Notes: a model not told the origin generated them from the sequence alone. 64,000 bases of DNA from Palsa-744 sp963734815 (GCA_963734815.1 CAVTIH010000001.1:310001-374000), one strand, 5' to 3'; positions 7,696 to 17,256 are shown, counted from the stretch's first letter. Translations and numbers: made by a program.

Positions 7696-8373
7696 GTGTC
7701 AGAGCTGAACCTGATCCTCCTTGGCCCGCCAGGCGCGGGCAAGGGAACCCAGGCGGACCGTCTGCAGAGCGATTTTGCGCTGGCGCACATCTCCACTGGG
7801 GACATGCTGCGTGCGCAGGTGGCTGAGGGCACCGAGCTGGGCAGGGAGGCGCAGCAGTACATGACGGCTGGCAAGTTGGTGCCCGACGAGGTGATCGTGG
7901 GGATGATCACAACCCGGATCGGCGTGGACGACGCCCGCGACGGGTTCCTGCTGGACGGCTTCCCGCGCAACGAGGCGCAGGCGCAGGCGCTCGGGCAGGC
8001 GCTCGAGGACCTGAGGCGGAACCTGACCGCGGCGCTGCTGATCGAGGTGCCCGACCAGGAGGTGGTGCGGCGCCTCGCTGGCCGCAGAGTGTGCGTGAAG
8101 AACCCCACCCACATCTACCACGTGGAGTTCGACCCGCCCAAGCGCGAGGGGATCTGCGACCAGGACGGATCGCGGCTGATTCAGCGCGATGACGACAAGG
8201 AGGAGACGATCCGCACGCGCCTGGAGGTGTACCACGCCAAGACCAAGCCGCTGATCGGTTATTACGAGGAGCTGGGACTGCTGCGCCGCTTCGACGGAAG
8301 TCGGCCCCCGAACGAGGTGCACGACCACATCCGCGCGACGCTGGCAACGCTGCGGTTGGAGGACAAGCTCTGA
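7696..8373 (+). CDS. adk: Adenylate kinase
   Basis: Cytosolic enzyme that interconverts 2 ADP and ATP plus AMP. The P-loop GPPGAGKGT is near residue 10. STGDMLR binds AMP, DGFPRNEAQA follows, and a long-form LID domain begins at GRRVCVKNPTHIYH and carries Cys/His/Cys/Asp positions suited to a zinc site. I chose GTG at 7696 (VSELNLILLG). The frame is open to 7633, but that part translates the duplicated secY tail. The protein is then 225 residues, normal for long adenylate kinases. Confidence 0.95.
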   Translation: MSELNLILLGPPGAGKGTQADRLQSDFALAHISTGDMLRAQVAEGTELGREAQQYMTAGKLVPDEVIVGMITTRIGVDDARDGFLLDGFPRNEAQAQALGQALEDLRRNLTAALLIEVPDQEVVRRLAGRRVCVKNPTHIYHVEFDPPKREGICDQDGSRLIQRDDDKEETIRTRLEVYHAKTKPLIGYYEELGLLRRFDGSRPPNEVHDHIRATLATLRLEDKL

Positions 8374-8507
8374 CGGAGGTTCTCGCATTGCTCTTGAGGA
8401 GCGGGACTCCTCGGGCTCTCTCTCCCCTCCTTCCCCCCATTTCCCCGGACCCGCCTCCGTCCAGCGCTGGTGCCATTGGCGGCGGATCGAAGCTAAGCTC
8501 AGAGCAG

Positions 8508-9344
8508 ATGATCATCAAGAAGACCCCCGCGGAGATCGAGAAGATGGCGGCGGCGGGCGAGATCCTCGTGCAGACGCTGCAGCTGCTGGAGAGCAGGATC
8601 CGCCCCGGCGTGCGCACCGAGGAGCTGGACACAGCCGCCGAGCGCTTCATCCGCTCCCACGGGGCGACCCCCACCTTCAAGGGCTTTCGAGGCTTCCCCG
8701 GCTCGATCTGTGCCTCCCCGAACGCAATGGTGGTGCACGGCATCCCCGGGCGCTACCGCCTTGGGGAGGGCGACATCATCGCGATCGACGTGGGCGTCAC
8801 GCTCGACGGCTGGGTGGCCGACGCCGCGCGCACCTTCCCCGTCGGCGAGATCGGCCCCGTCGAGCAGAACCTCCTGCGGGCCACCCGCGAATCGCTGTTT
8901 GCTGGAGTGGAGCAGTGCCGTGCCGGCAACCGCATGGGCGACGTCTCGCACGCCATCGAGCGTGTGGTCGAGCGCGCCGGGCTGTCGGTTGTACGCTCGC
9001 TGGTCGGCCACGGCGTGGGCCGCTCGATGCATGAGGACCCACAGGTGCCCAACTACGGTCGCCCGGGCAAGGGCCCGCGACTGGAGGAGGGGATGGTGCT
9101 GGCGATTGAGCCGATGACGACCGCCGGCCGACCCGCGGTGCGCGTCGGAGGCGACGGGTGGGGGGTGTTTTCCCAGGATGGCTCGCCGGCGGCGCACTTC
9201 GAGTTCACGGTCGCGATCACCGCGGCCGGCCCGCGGGTGCTCACGCCGTGGCACCTGACTGGAGGGGGCGGCGAGCAGTCCACCAACGGCCACGCCGCCA
9301 CGACCGCCCCGCCGGTGGGCGAGCAGGTCGCGAGCGCAAGCTGA
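8508..9344 (+). CDS. map: Methionine aminopeptidase, type I
   Basis: Removes the initiator methionine from nascent proteins using two metal ions. All five ligands are visible: the two Asp in IAIDVGVTLDGWVADAARTF, His in GHGVGRSMHEDP, Glu in LAIEPMTT and Glu in HFEFTVAI. The ATG at 8508 (MIIKKTPAEIEKM) matches the family start, while the open frame upstream to 8388 has no family similarity. A 25-residue Gly/Ala-rich tail follows the catalytic domain. A short inverted repeat (GAGGAG/CTCCTC, 8395-8411) lies in the adk-map gap. Confidence 0.96.
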   Translation: MIIKKTPAEIEKMAAAGEILVQTLQLLESRIRPGVRTEELDTAAERFIRSHGATPTFKGFRGFPGSICASPNAMVVHGIPGRYRLGEGDIIAIDVGVTLDGWVADAARTFPVGEIGPVEQNLLRATRESLFAGVEQCRAGNRMGDVSHAIERVVERAGLSVVRSLVGHGVGRSMHEDPQVPNYGRPGKGPRLEEGMVLAIEPMTTAGRPAVRVGGDGWGVFSQDGSPAAHFEFTVAITAAGPRVLTPWHLTGGGGEQSTNGHAATTAPPVGEQVASAS

Positions 9345-9495
9345 TGCCACCGACAATCCTTGCGGGGCCGTAGTGCTATTATCGACTGTCCGCGCGCACG
9401 CGAAGGTGTTTTGGTGCTGCGAGCGTATCCTCGATCGAGTAGCGGCAGCCGTCCCGGCAGCCAGAGCTTGATTGCCGGACCAGCCGAAAGGGATC

Positions 9496-9609
9496 ATGAA
9501 GGTACGACCGTCGGTGAAGCCGATGTGCGAAAAATGCAAGATCATCCGCCGCCACGGCGCGGTGCTGGTCATTTGCCAGAACAAGCGTCATAAGCAACGC
9601 CAGGGGTGA
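9496..9609 (+). CDS. rpmJ: Ribosomal protein L36
   Basis: A 37-residue L36 of the zinc type: MKVRPSVKPMCEKCK, then CQNKRHKQRQG, giving the Cys-Cys-Cys-His ligand set. AAAGGGATC before the ATG is a good ribosome binding site. L36 stabilises 23S rRNA junctions. infA, which normally lies between map and rpmJ, is absent: only 151 noncoding bases separate the two genes. Confidence 0.96.
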   Translation: MKVRPSVKPMCEKCKIIRRHGAVLVICQNKRHKQRQG

Positions 9610-9617
9610 TCGGCTAG

Positions 9618-10001
9618 ATGGCACGCATCGCCGGGGTCAACCTGCCCCTCAACAAGCGCTCGGAGATCGGGCTGACGTACATCTTCGGCATCGGCCGCTC
9701 GACCGCCAACAAGCTGCTGTCCGAGGTGGGGGTCAGCCCCGACACCTACGTGCGCGACCTCACCGAGGACGAGGTGTCGCGGCTGCGCGACGCGATCGAC
9801 ACCGACCTCACGGTCGAGGGCGACCTGCGGAGGGAGCGCTCCCAGGACATCAAGCGTCTGCAGGAGATCGCCTGCTACCGCGGTTTGCGCCACCGCCGCG
9901 GCCTGCCGGTGAGGGGGCAGAAGACGAAGACCAATGCGCGCACGCGCAAGGGCCCCAAGCGGATGCAGGTCGCCGGCAAGAAGAAAGCCGGTAAGAAGTA
10001 A
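9618..10001 (+). CDS. rpsM: Ribosomal protein S13
   Basis: A 127-residue S13, starting MARIAGVNLPLNKRSEIGLTYI. It has the helix-two-turn-helix GIGRSTANKLL, the conserved CYRGLRHRRGLPVRGQKTKTNARTRKG and a Lys-rich tail. It forms bridges from the 30S head to the 50S subunit and contacts P-site tRNA. It follows rpmJ by eight bases, and its stop overlaps the rpsK ATG (TAATG). Confidence 0.97.
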   Translation: MARIAGVNLPLNKRSEIGLTYIFGIGRSTANKLLSEVGVSPDTYVRDLTEDEVSRLRDAIDTDLTVEGDLRRERSQDIKRLQEIACYRGLRHRRGLPVRGQKTKTNARTRKGPKRMQVAGKKKAGKK

Positions 10002-10393
10002 TGGCGGCTCCGAAGCGCGCACGCGGCAAACGCAAGCCGAAGAAGAACATCCCCGTGGGGCAGGCGCACATCAAGACGTCGTTCAACAACACGATCGTCT
10101 CGCTCACCGACGTGCAGGGCAACGTGATCGCCTGGGAGTCCGCCGGCGGCGCCGGTTTCAAGGGCTCGCGCAAGTCGACGCCGTTCGCCGCGCAGGTGAC
10201 CGCCGACGCGGCCGCGCGCAAGGGCCTCGAGCAGGGGCTGCAGAAGGTTGAGGTGTACGTCAAGGGTCCCGGCTCCGGCCGCGAGACCGCGATCCGCTCG
10301 CTCTCTGCGGCGGGCCTCGAAGTGACGGGTGTCAAGGATGTGACCCCGCAAGCGCACAATGGATGTCGTCCCCGTAAGCGGCGGAGGGTGTAA
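10001..10393 (+). CDS. rpsK: Ribosomal protein S11
   Basis: A 130-residue S11 with AHIKTSFNNTIVSLTDVQGN, the GFKGSRKSTPFAAQ loop and the C-terminal VTPQAHNGCRPRKRRRV. S11 forms part of the 30S platform near the mRNA exit. The start is fixed by overlap with the rpsM stop. rpsD follows after five bases. Confidence 0.97.
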   Translation: MAAPKRARGKRKPKKNIPVGQAHIKTSFNNTIVSLTDVQGNVIAWESAGGAGFKGSRKSTPFAAQVTADAAARKGLEQGLQKVEVYVKGPGSGRETAIRSLSAAGLEVTGVKDVTPQAHNGCRPRKRRRV

Positions 10394-10398
10394 TAAAG

Positions 10399-11019
10399 AT
10401 GGCACGAGACTCAAGCCCCCAGTGCAAGCAGTGCCGCCGCGAGGGGCAGAAGCTGTTCCTCAAGGGGGAGCGCTGCCTCACCGACAAATGCGGCGTCGAG
10501 CGCCGTTCATACCCGCCGGGCGAGCACGGCAGGGGGCGCCAGAAACAGAGCGAGTACCGACTGCAGCTGCGCGAGAAGCAGAAGGCCCGCCGCTACTACG
10601 GGGTGCTGGAGAAGCAGTTCCACGGCTACTACGAGAAGGCCTCGCGCCAGCCGGGGATCACGGGCGAGAACCTGCTGGCGCTGCTGGAGTGCCGCTTCGA
10701 CAACGTGCTGGTGCGCCTCGGCTTCGCCGCCTCGCGCCGGCAGGCACGCCAGCTGATCCTCCACGGGCACTGGACTATCAATGGCAGGCGCGTGAACATT
10801 CCCAGCTACCAGGTGCGCCCGGGTGAGGTGATCGCGATCAAGGCCGACACCCCCGCCACTCAGGTCATCAGGGATGCCACCGAGCTCACCGGGCAGATCC
10901 CGGCGTGGCTGCAGGCCGATCACGAGTCGCTCACCGCGAAGGTGCTGCGCAGGCCGGAGCGGCGCGAGGTCGCGGCGCCGGTGCAGGAGCAGCTCATCGT
11001 CGAGCTGTACTCGAAGTAA
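10399..11019 (+). CDS. rpsD: Ribosomal protein S4 (zinc type)
   Basis: A 206-residue S4. The N-terminus keeps four Cys (CKQCRR and CLTDKC) typical of C-plus S4. The SYPPGEHGRGRQKQSEY segment and the S4 RNA-binding domain RLGFAASRRQARQLILHGHWTINGRRVNIPSYQV follow. S4 nucleates 30S assembly and in several phyla represses its own operon by binding mRNA, which makes the structured gap immediately downstream worth noting. Confidence 0.97.
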   Translation: MARDSSPQCKQCRREGQKLFLKGERCLTDKCGVERRSYPPGEHGRGRQKQSEYRLQLREKQKARRYYGVLEKQFHGYYEKASRQPGITGENLLALLECRFDNVLVRLGFAASRRQARQLILHGHWTINGRRVNIPSYQVRPGEVIAIKADTPATQVIRDATELTGQIPAWLQADHESLTAKVLRRPERREVAAPVQEQLIVELYSK

Positions 11020-11029
11020 GGACTTTGCC

Positions 11030-11135
11030 GGCATCGCCCCACTTGCGGGTGCGATGCCTTGGAGCCGGTGCCCAATAGGCGCCGGTCAAAGAGGGTGGCG
11101 CAGCCAGCCGGAGGCTGGTGAGCCGGGCCCCTCTT
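11030..11135 (+). promoter_or_regulatory. Structured RNA between rpsD and rpoA
   Basis: Three successive stems can be drawn. GGCATCGC (11030-11037) pairs with GCGATGCC (11051-11058), with CCC/GGG continuing the stem inward. CCGGTGCC (11065-11072) pairs with GGCGCCGG (11078-11085) through one G-U. CCAGCC (11104-11109) pairs with GGCTGG (11113-11118). The third stem is enclosed by AAGAGGG (11089-11095) and CCCTCTT (11129-11135). No ORF fits here. It could be an attenuator, a processing site or a ribosomal-protein binding site controlling rpoA-rplQ. No poly-T follows, so a simple terminator is unlikely. Confidence 0.6.
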
Positions 11136-11169
11136 CTATTAGTCAGAACACCACGACGTTAGGACGCTG

Positions 11170-12147
11170 ATGCTCGACTTCCAAATCCCCCGGATCACAA
11201 GCGAGTCCGTGGAGCAGAACCGCGGCACCTTCACGATCGAGCCGCTCGACCGCGGGTTCGGCTACACCTTCGGCAACTCGCTGCGCCGCGTGCTGCTGTC
11301 CTCGCTGGCGGGCGCCGCCGTCACCAGCGTGCGCATCGAGGGGGTGGCCCACGAGTTCTCGACGATCACCGGCGTCAAGGAGGACGTGACCGACATCGTG
11401 CTCAACCTCAAGGGGATCGTGTGCCGCATGCACTCCGACGCCTCCGAGGTGGAGGCTCCCCTCGTGGTCACCGGCCCCGGCGAGATCACCGCCAAGGACA
11501 TCGACCTGCCGGCGGGCGTGGAGATCCTCAACCCCGACGTGCACGTGGCGACGCTCGAGAAAAAGACCAAGCTCGAGCTGTACATGACGATCGGCCGCGG
11601 TCGCGGGTACAGGCCCGCCGAGGAGAACAAGTCGCCCGACCAGCCGATCGGGGTGATCCCGATCGACTCGATCTTCTCCCCGGTGAGGCGTGTGGCTTAT
11701 GCCGTCGAGCAGGCGCGCGTGGGCCAGAAGACCGACTTCGACAAGCTCACGCTGGACATCGAGACCGACGGCTCGATCGAGCCGCAGGCCGCTCTGCGTG
11801 AGGCCGCCGAGCTGTTGATCAGCCAGCTGGCGATCTTCACCGACGCCGACCGCATCCAGGAGCTGCGTGCCTCCCCCGGCGGCCAGCTCGACGGGCACGG
11901 TCTCGCGGTCGCGGGCGCCGGCGGCCAGGCGGCGTTGCAGGGCGAGGAGTGGGGCATCCTGATCGAGGAGCTCGAGCTGGGGGTGCGCTCCTACAACTGT
12001 CTCAAGCGCGCCGGCATTCAAACCGTGGGCGACCTGATCTCGAAGTCGGAGGCGGAGCTGAACGCGATCCCCAACTTCGGGAAGAAGTCGATCGACGAGG
12101 TGATCGAGACGCTGGAAGGGCGCGGGTTGCACCTGCGTCAGGACTAG
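11170..12147 (+). CDS. rpoA: RNA polymerase alpha subunit
   Basis: A 325-residue alpha subunit. The N-terminal dimerisation domain shows IEPLDRGFGYTFGNSLRRVLLSSL and GVKEDVTDIVLNLK. A flexible linker rich in Gly/Ala/Gln follows. The C-terminal domain carries the promoter- and activator-contacting motif LELGVRSYNCLKRAGIQTV with IPNFGKKSIDEV. It nucleates assembly of beta and beta-prime. It is in the conserved S4-alpha-L17 order, but separated from rpsD by a 150-bp structured leader. Confidence 0.98.
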   Translation: MLDFQIPRITSESVEQNRGTFTIEPLDRGFGYTFGNSLRRVLLSSLAGAAVTSVRIEGVAHEFSTITGVKEDVTDIVLNLKGIVCRMHSDASEVEAPLVVTGPGEITAKDIDLPAGVEILNPDVHVATLEKKTKLELYMTIGRGRGYRPAEENKSPDQPIGVIPIDSIFSPVRRVAYAVEQARVGQKTDFDKLTLDIETDGSIEPQAALREAAELLISQLAIFTDADRIQELRASPGGQLDGHGLAVAGAGGQAALQGEEWGILIEELELGVRSYNCLKRAGIQTVGDLISKSEAELNAIPNFGKKSIDEVIETLEGRGLHLRQD

Positions 12148-12158
12148 ACTCCACCACC

Positions 12159-12512
12159 ATGCGACACCAGAAGACCCGCAACAAGCTCAGCCGCGACTCG
12201 GCGCACCGCAAGGCGCTGCTCATGAACCTCACCAAGGAGGTGCTGGAGCACGAGCGGATCAAAACGACCGAAGCGAAGGCGAAGGCCGTCAAACCGGAGA
12301 TCGAGAAACTGATCACGCTCGCCAAGCGCGACGATCTGCACAACCGCCGCCAGGCTTTGTCGGCGCTGGCGCAGGACAAGTTCGCGGTGCACCGCCTGTT
12401 CGTCGAGGTCGCACCCCGCTACGTCGACCGTCCCGGCGGGTACACCCGCATCCTCAAGCTCGGCCCGCGCCGCTCGGACTCCACCGAGATGGTGTTTCTC
12501 GAGCTGGTGTAG
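12159..12512 (+). CDS. rplQ: Ribosomal protein L17
   Basis: A 117-residue L17 opening MRHQKTRNKLSRDSAHRKAL, with NLTKEVLEHERIKTTEAKAK and ending GGYTRILKLGPRRSDSTEM. The ATG at 12159 matches the family start; the open frame upstream belongs to rpoA's shadow. This is the last gene of the ribosomal block. An imperfect GC stem (CGGTGCC 12551-12557 with GGCACCG 12573-12579) lies downstream without a T-run. Confidence 0.97.
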   Translation: MRHQKTRNKLSRDSAHRKALLMNLTKEVLEHERIKTTEAKAKAVKPEIEKLITLAKRDDLHNRRQALSALAQDKFAVHRLFVEVAPRYVDRPGGYTRILKLGPRRSDSTEMVFLELV

Positions 12513-12608
12513 GCTATCCAGCAGGGTAGGGTCTTGGCTTTGGCGGGCGCCGGTGCCGGCAGGGGTCGTGAGGGCACCGCGGCGTGAGTCGAACGCGGAG
12601 GTGCGGGG

Positions 12609-15600
12609 ATGCGATCAGAAGTCGCGGTGCAGGGGCTCCCGACGGTCGGGCGTGGTGGCGCAACACGAAGCGGTCGGCTGCGCTTTGGGATCGTGGTTCT
12701 ACTTGTGGGCGTCGCGGCGGCGCTCGGATGCGTGGCGAAGCTTGTAACGCTGCCCGGTGGGGCGGGGCGCGCAACGACGGCACGTCATGGCCTTGAGAGC
12801 TTGCCGCTGGCCGCGCGGGACCCGGTCTCGGCCGCGCTGGGGCACGACGAGCCGGCCTATCGCGTAACGGCCCTACAGGCCGTCAACCCGGCCCAGCGCT
12901 TGCACGTGGGCTTCTCGCGCGCTGGATTCACGGTGCTCTCGGGCAAGGCCCGGCTTGGCATGGCGCTCTCCGCGTACGGGTACGGGAGCGCGCTCGCGCC
13001 GGTGGGGTCGGTGCAACCGCGCGCGAGCGCCAACCGCGTCGCCTATTCCTACGCGGGCCTCACCACCTGGTACGCCAACGGACCGCTCGGCCTCGAGCAG
13101 GCTTCACCGCCGCGCATGCCCCGGCAAGCAGCGCTACGGGGCCGCTGACCCTCTCGCTTGCGCTCTCCGGCAACGTAGTGCCCAAGCTCGCTGAACATGG
13201 CCACGGGCTGACCTTCGTGCATGCCGGACACACCGTGCTGCGCTATGCGGCCCTGCAGGCCAGCGACGCGCGGGGGCGTGTGCTGCGCAGCTGGCTCGCG
13301 CTCGCAGGCGGCCGCATCGTGCTGCGGGTCGACACGGCGGGTGCGCGCTATCCGCTGCGGATCGACCCGTTGATCCAGCAGGGCGAAAAGCTCGCGGGCG
13401 GGGGCGAAGCCGCAAGCGGCCGGTTCGGCTACAGCGTGGCGCTGTCGGCAGATGGGGACACGGCGCTGATCGGCGCGCGTTACGCCATTCGCAACAACAA
13501 CGAAGCCGGAGGCGCGTGGGTGTTCACGCGCTCGGGGTCGACCTGGACCCAGCAGGGCGGAAAGCTCAACGGCACGGGCCACGCCGGAGAAACGTTGTTT
13601 GACCACATCGGAGAAGGCGCATTCGGGTACAGCGTCGCGCTGTCCGCCGACGGTAACACCGCGTTGATCGGTGTGGGTGTTCACGCGCTCGGGCTCCACC
13701 TGGAGCCAGCAGGGCGAGAAGCTTGTCGGCGACTGCACCGAAAGCTGCGCCAATGAGGGCACCGGCGAGACCGGTGGAGGCATGTTCGGCACAGTGGTCG
13801 CGCTCTCCGAAGACGGCGAAACCGCGGTGGTCAGCGCGCCGGCCGACAGCGGCGGCGCGGGGGCGGCGTGGGTGTTCACGCGCTCGGGCTCCACCTGGAG
13901 CCAGCAGGGCGAGAAGCTTGTCGGCGACTGCACCGAAAGCTGCGCCAATGAGGGCACCGGCGAGACCGGAGAGGGCAAGTTCGGGACAAGCGTCGCGCTC
14001 GCTGAAGACGGCGACACGGCGCTGGTCGGCGCGCCGACCGACAGCGGCGGCGTGGGCGCGGCGTGGGTCTTCACACGCTCGGGGTCCACCTGGACCCAGC
14101 AGGGCGAGAAGCTCACCGGCACGGGCGAGACCGGAGAAGGCGAATTCGGCTACAGCGTGGCGCTGTCCGAAGACGGCAGTACCGCGCTGATCGGCAGCCC
14201 CGAAGACGATACCGCCACCGGTGCGGTGGGGGCGTTCGCGCGCGCTGGCGGGGTGTGGAGCCAGCAGGGGCAGAAGCTCACCGGCGGCGAAGAGGGCAAC
14301 AGTCAATTCGGCGTATACGTCGCGCTCTCCGCCGACGGCAACACGGCGCTGATCGGCGGGCCCGGCGACAACAACGACGCCGGAGCGGCATGGGTGTTTG
14401 TGCGCTCGGGTGGGGTGTGGAGCCAGCAGGGGCAGAAGCTCGCCGGCAGGGGCGAGATCAAGGAAGACGGATTCGGCGTGAGCGTCGCGCTGTCCGCCGA
14501 CGGCAACACGGCGCTGATCGGCGCCCCGGGCGACAATGGCGGACTATTCGGCAAGGGAGCGGCATGGGTGTTCACACGCGCGGACGGGGTGTGGAGCCAG
14601 CAGGGCGAAAAGCTTGTCGGCGACTGCACCGAAAGCTGCGCCGAGGGGGGCACGGGCGAGACCTACAACGCCTGGTTTGGTTACAACGTCGCACTGTCCG
14701 CCGACGGCAACACCGCGCTGATCGGTGGCTTTCGCGACAACAACTGGAGAGGAGCCGCCTGGGTGTTCACGCGCGCGAACGGCGCGTGGAGCCAGCAGGG
14801 CGAAAAGCTTGTCGGCGACTGCACCGAAAACTGCGCCCACGAGGGAACGGGGGAGACCGGATACGGCATGTTCGGCACAATGGTCGCGCTGTCCGCCGAC
14901 GGCAACACCGCGCTGATCGGCGCTTGGAACGACGACAACGTGCTGGCCGGCAACGACCACTACAGCGGCGAGGGCGCGGCGTGGGTGTTTACGCGTTCGG
15001 GCTCCACCTGGAGCCAGCAGGGTGAGAAGCTTGTCGGCGACTGCACCGAAAGCTGCGCCCACGAGGGCACCGGTGAGGCCGGAGAGGGCAAGTTCGGGAC
15101 AAGCGTGGCGCTGTCCGCCGATGGCAACACGGCGATGATCGGCGGCTGGGACGACAACGGCAGCGAGGGCGCGGTGTGGGCGTTTACGCGCTCGGGCTCC
15201 AGCTGGAGCCAGCAGGGCGAAAAGCTCGTCGGCGACTGCACCGGCAGCTGCGCCCACGAGGGCACGGGCGAGACCGACGAAGGCAGATTCGGCGTGACCA
15301 TGGCGCTGTCCGCCGACGGCGACACGGCGCTGATCGGCGGCCTCGACGACAACAGCACCTGGGGCGCGGCGTGGCTGTTCACCCGCTCGGGCTCCACGTG
15401 GACGCAGCAGGGTGAAAAGTTCACCGGCGGGGGCGAGGCCGGAGAAGGCGAATTCGGCACCAACGTCGCGCTCTCCGCCGACGGTGGCACGGGGATGATC
15501 GGCGCCTGGCGGGACAACGGGGGCCGGGGCGCGGCGTGGGTCTTCGTGGACCCGCCCCCCGCGACGACGGGCGCGGCGACAAGCGTCGGCGAAACCGGCG

Positions 15601-16337
15601 CGACACTCAACGGGACCATCGGTGCCGAAGGCGCGAGCACGGCGTACTTCCAGTACGGGACGACCACGGCCTACGGTGCCGCCACTGTGAGCCAGGCCGT
15701 TGGCGCCTCCGGCAGCCCGAGCGCGCTGGCGGGCGCCGTCAGCGGGCTGGCGCCGGGAACGACCTACCACTTCCGACTCGTCGCCGAAAATTCCGGGGGC
15801 GTGACCTACGGCAGCGATCAAACGTTCACGACCGCGAGCGGCGGCGCAACGTCCACGACTGAAACGAGCACCACCCCGTCGACCCAGCCGACCTCCACGT
15901 CGCCGACGGTCTCCAGCGCGACGACCCCGCCTCCCGTGGTGCAGAACGCACGCCAGTCCACGACGCGCTGGCGTGAGGGCAAGCGGCTTGCCCGCATCAG
16001 TCGCGTGCAGACGCCGACCGGAACGATCTTCTCGTTCTCGCTCAACGAGCAGGCAGCCGTGACGCTCAGCTTCGCCCAGCGCGTGAGTGGCCGCGAGGCC
16101 AGCCGCAAGTGCGTCGCGCAGACCGAGAAGAGCCGCAAGCCTGCCTGCCCGCGCACTCTGACGACGGGTACGCTCACCTTCACGGGGCACAGTGGCACCA
16201 ACAAGGTGGCGTTCCAGGGCCGCATCTCGCCCGCCGAGAAGCTCGAGCCGGGGCGCTACACACTTGTGATTACAGCCACCAACTCTGCCGGAGTGCGCTC
16301 TGCGCCGAAGTCGCTGAGCTTCACGCTCGTGAAGTAG
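12609..16337 (+). pseudogene. FG-GAP-repeat surface protein, broken in two places
   Basis: Three adjoining + frames read as one protein. 12609-13148 has an N-terminal membrane/signal segment (RFGIVVLLVGVAAALGCVA) and ends soon after GPLGLEQ. The frame resumes with FTAAHAPASSATGPLTL if one G is restored at 13100/13101. That frame runs to about 13670, where the text jumps from ADGNTALIG straight to WVFTRSGSTW in a third frame, as if roughly one repeat linker had been lost out of frame. 13671-16337 carries about a dozen 50-65-residue repeats with FGTSVALSADGNTALIGG and GAAWVFTRSGSTWSQQG. A fibronectin-type domain (about 15550-15830), a Ser/Thr/Pro linker and a C-terminal beta domain follow. Likely cell-surface beta-propeller; assembly error in the repeats is possible. 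Confidence 0.75.
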
Positions 16338-16383
16338 CGCTCGGTGGACGAGCACGGGCGACCGTGCGTAGCATTGCCCGGCG

Positions 16384-17256
16384 ATGGTCACCAAGCTGAC
16401 GCTGGAGTACGACGGGAGCGAGTTCGCCGGGTGGGCGCGCCAGCCGGGGCTGCGCACCGTGCAGGAGGAGCTCGAGCGTGCGCTGCGCACGATCCTCGGT
16501 GAGCGCGGGCACGACGGCGAGCCGCTCACCCTGACCGTCGCCGGGCGCACCGACCGCGGCGTGCACGCGTGGGGTCAGGTCGCAAGCTACACGCACGAGG
16601 CGGTGGATCCAGCGCGCCTGAACACGCTGCTGGCGCCCGACGTGGCGGTGCTCGCGGCCGAGCCGTCCTGCGCGGGCTTCGACGCGCGCCGTGACGCCCG
16701 CAGCCGCACCTACTGCTACCGCGTGCTGGCCCGCCGCACACGCGGGGTGTTCACGCGCGCCAACGCGCTGTGGTGGCCCCATCCGATCGACCGCGACGCG
16801 CTCGACGCGTGCGCCGACGCGCTCACCGGCACCCACGACTTCACCGCGTTCACGCCGACCGAGACCGGCCACATGCGCTTCGAGCGCGAGGTGCTGCGCG
16901 CGGAATGGCGGATCCGCTCCTCCGCCTCCTCCTCCTCCGCCTCCTCCTCCTCCCCCTCCCCCTCCGCCTCCCCCTCCCCCTCCTCCGGCGAGGAACCCGG
17001 GAGAACCCGGCCCGCCGTGGAACCTTCCATAGATGCGCCGGTGCTCGCCGAGGAGGACCTGCTGGAGTTCTGGGTCGAGGCCGACACGTTCATGCGCCAC
17101 ATGAACCGCGTGCTGGTGGGCACGATGCTGGAGGTCTCCGCCGGACGGCGCACGGTGGAGGAGTTCGCGCGCCTGCTGGAGGGTCGGCTCCGCCCCGAGG
17201 CGGGCCCCACCGCACCTGCGCACGGACTGGCGCTCGCGTCGGTGGCCTACAGGTAG
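16384..17256 (+). CDS. truA: tRNA pseudouridine synthase A
   Basis: Converts U38-40 of tRNA anticodon arms to pseudouridine. The N-terminus MVTKLTLEYDGSEFAGWARQPGLRTVQEELE and the catalytic-Asp motif AGRTDRGVHAWGQVA are canonical, as are DARRDARSRTYCYRV and the C-terminal FMRHMNRVLVGTMLEV. Between FEREVLRAEWRI and EDLLEFWVEAD the protein has an insert of about 40 residues. It is mostly Ser/Pro/Ala, encoded by a TCC/CTC microsatellite at 16918-16986. This lengthens a surface strand connection but spares the active site. No convincing regulatory signal is visible in the 46-bp gap upstream. Confidence 0.95.
   Translation: MVTKLTLEYDGSEFAGWARQPGLRTVQEELERALRTILGERGHDGEPLTLTVAGRTDRGVHAWGQVASYTHEAVDPARLNTLLAPDVAVLAAEPSCAGFDARRDARSRTYCYRVLARRTRGVFTRANALWWPHPIDRDALDACADALTGTHDFTAFTPTETGHMRFEREVLRAEWRIRSSASSSSASSSSPSPSASPSPSSGEEPGRTRPAVEPSIDAPVLAEEDLLEFWVEADTFMRHMNRVLVGTMLEVSAGRRTVEEFARLLEGRLRPEAGPTAPAHGLALASVAYR

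Noticed and set aside
9360..9382. Promoter TTGCGG/TATTAT before rpmJ
   Set aside because: The spacer is only 11 bp; the TATTAT may still be a -10 but no proper -35 is present, so it is not listed as a feature.
11020..11169. Known riboswitch or T-box in the rpsD-rpoA gap
   Set aside because: No T-box sequence, no recognisable riboswitch core and no downstream metabolic gene; kept only as an unclassified structured RNA.
14544..16550. Long - strand open frame over the FG-GAP repeats
   Set aside because: Shadow of the repetitive + strand coding sequence; Ala/Arg/Gly-biased and without domains.
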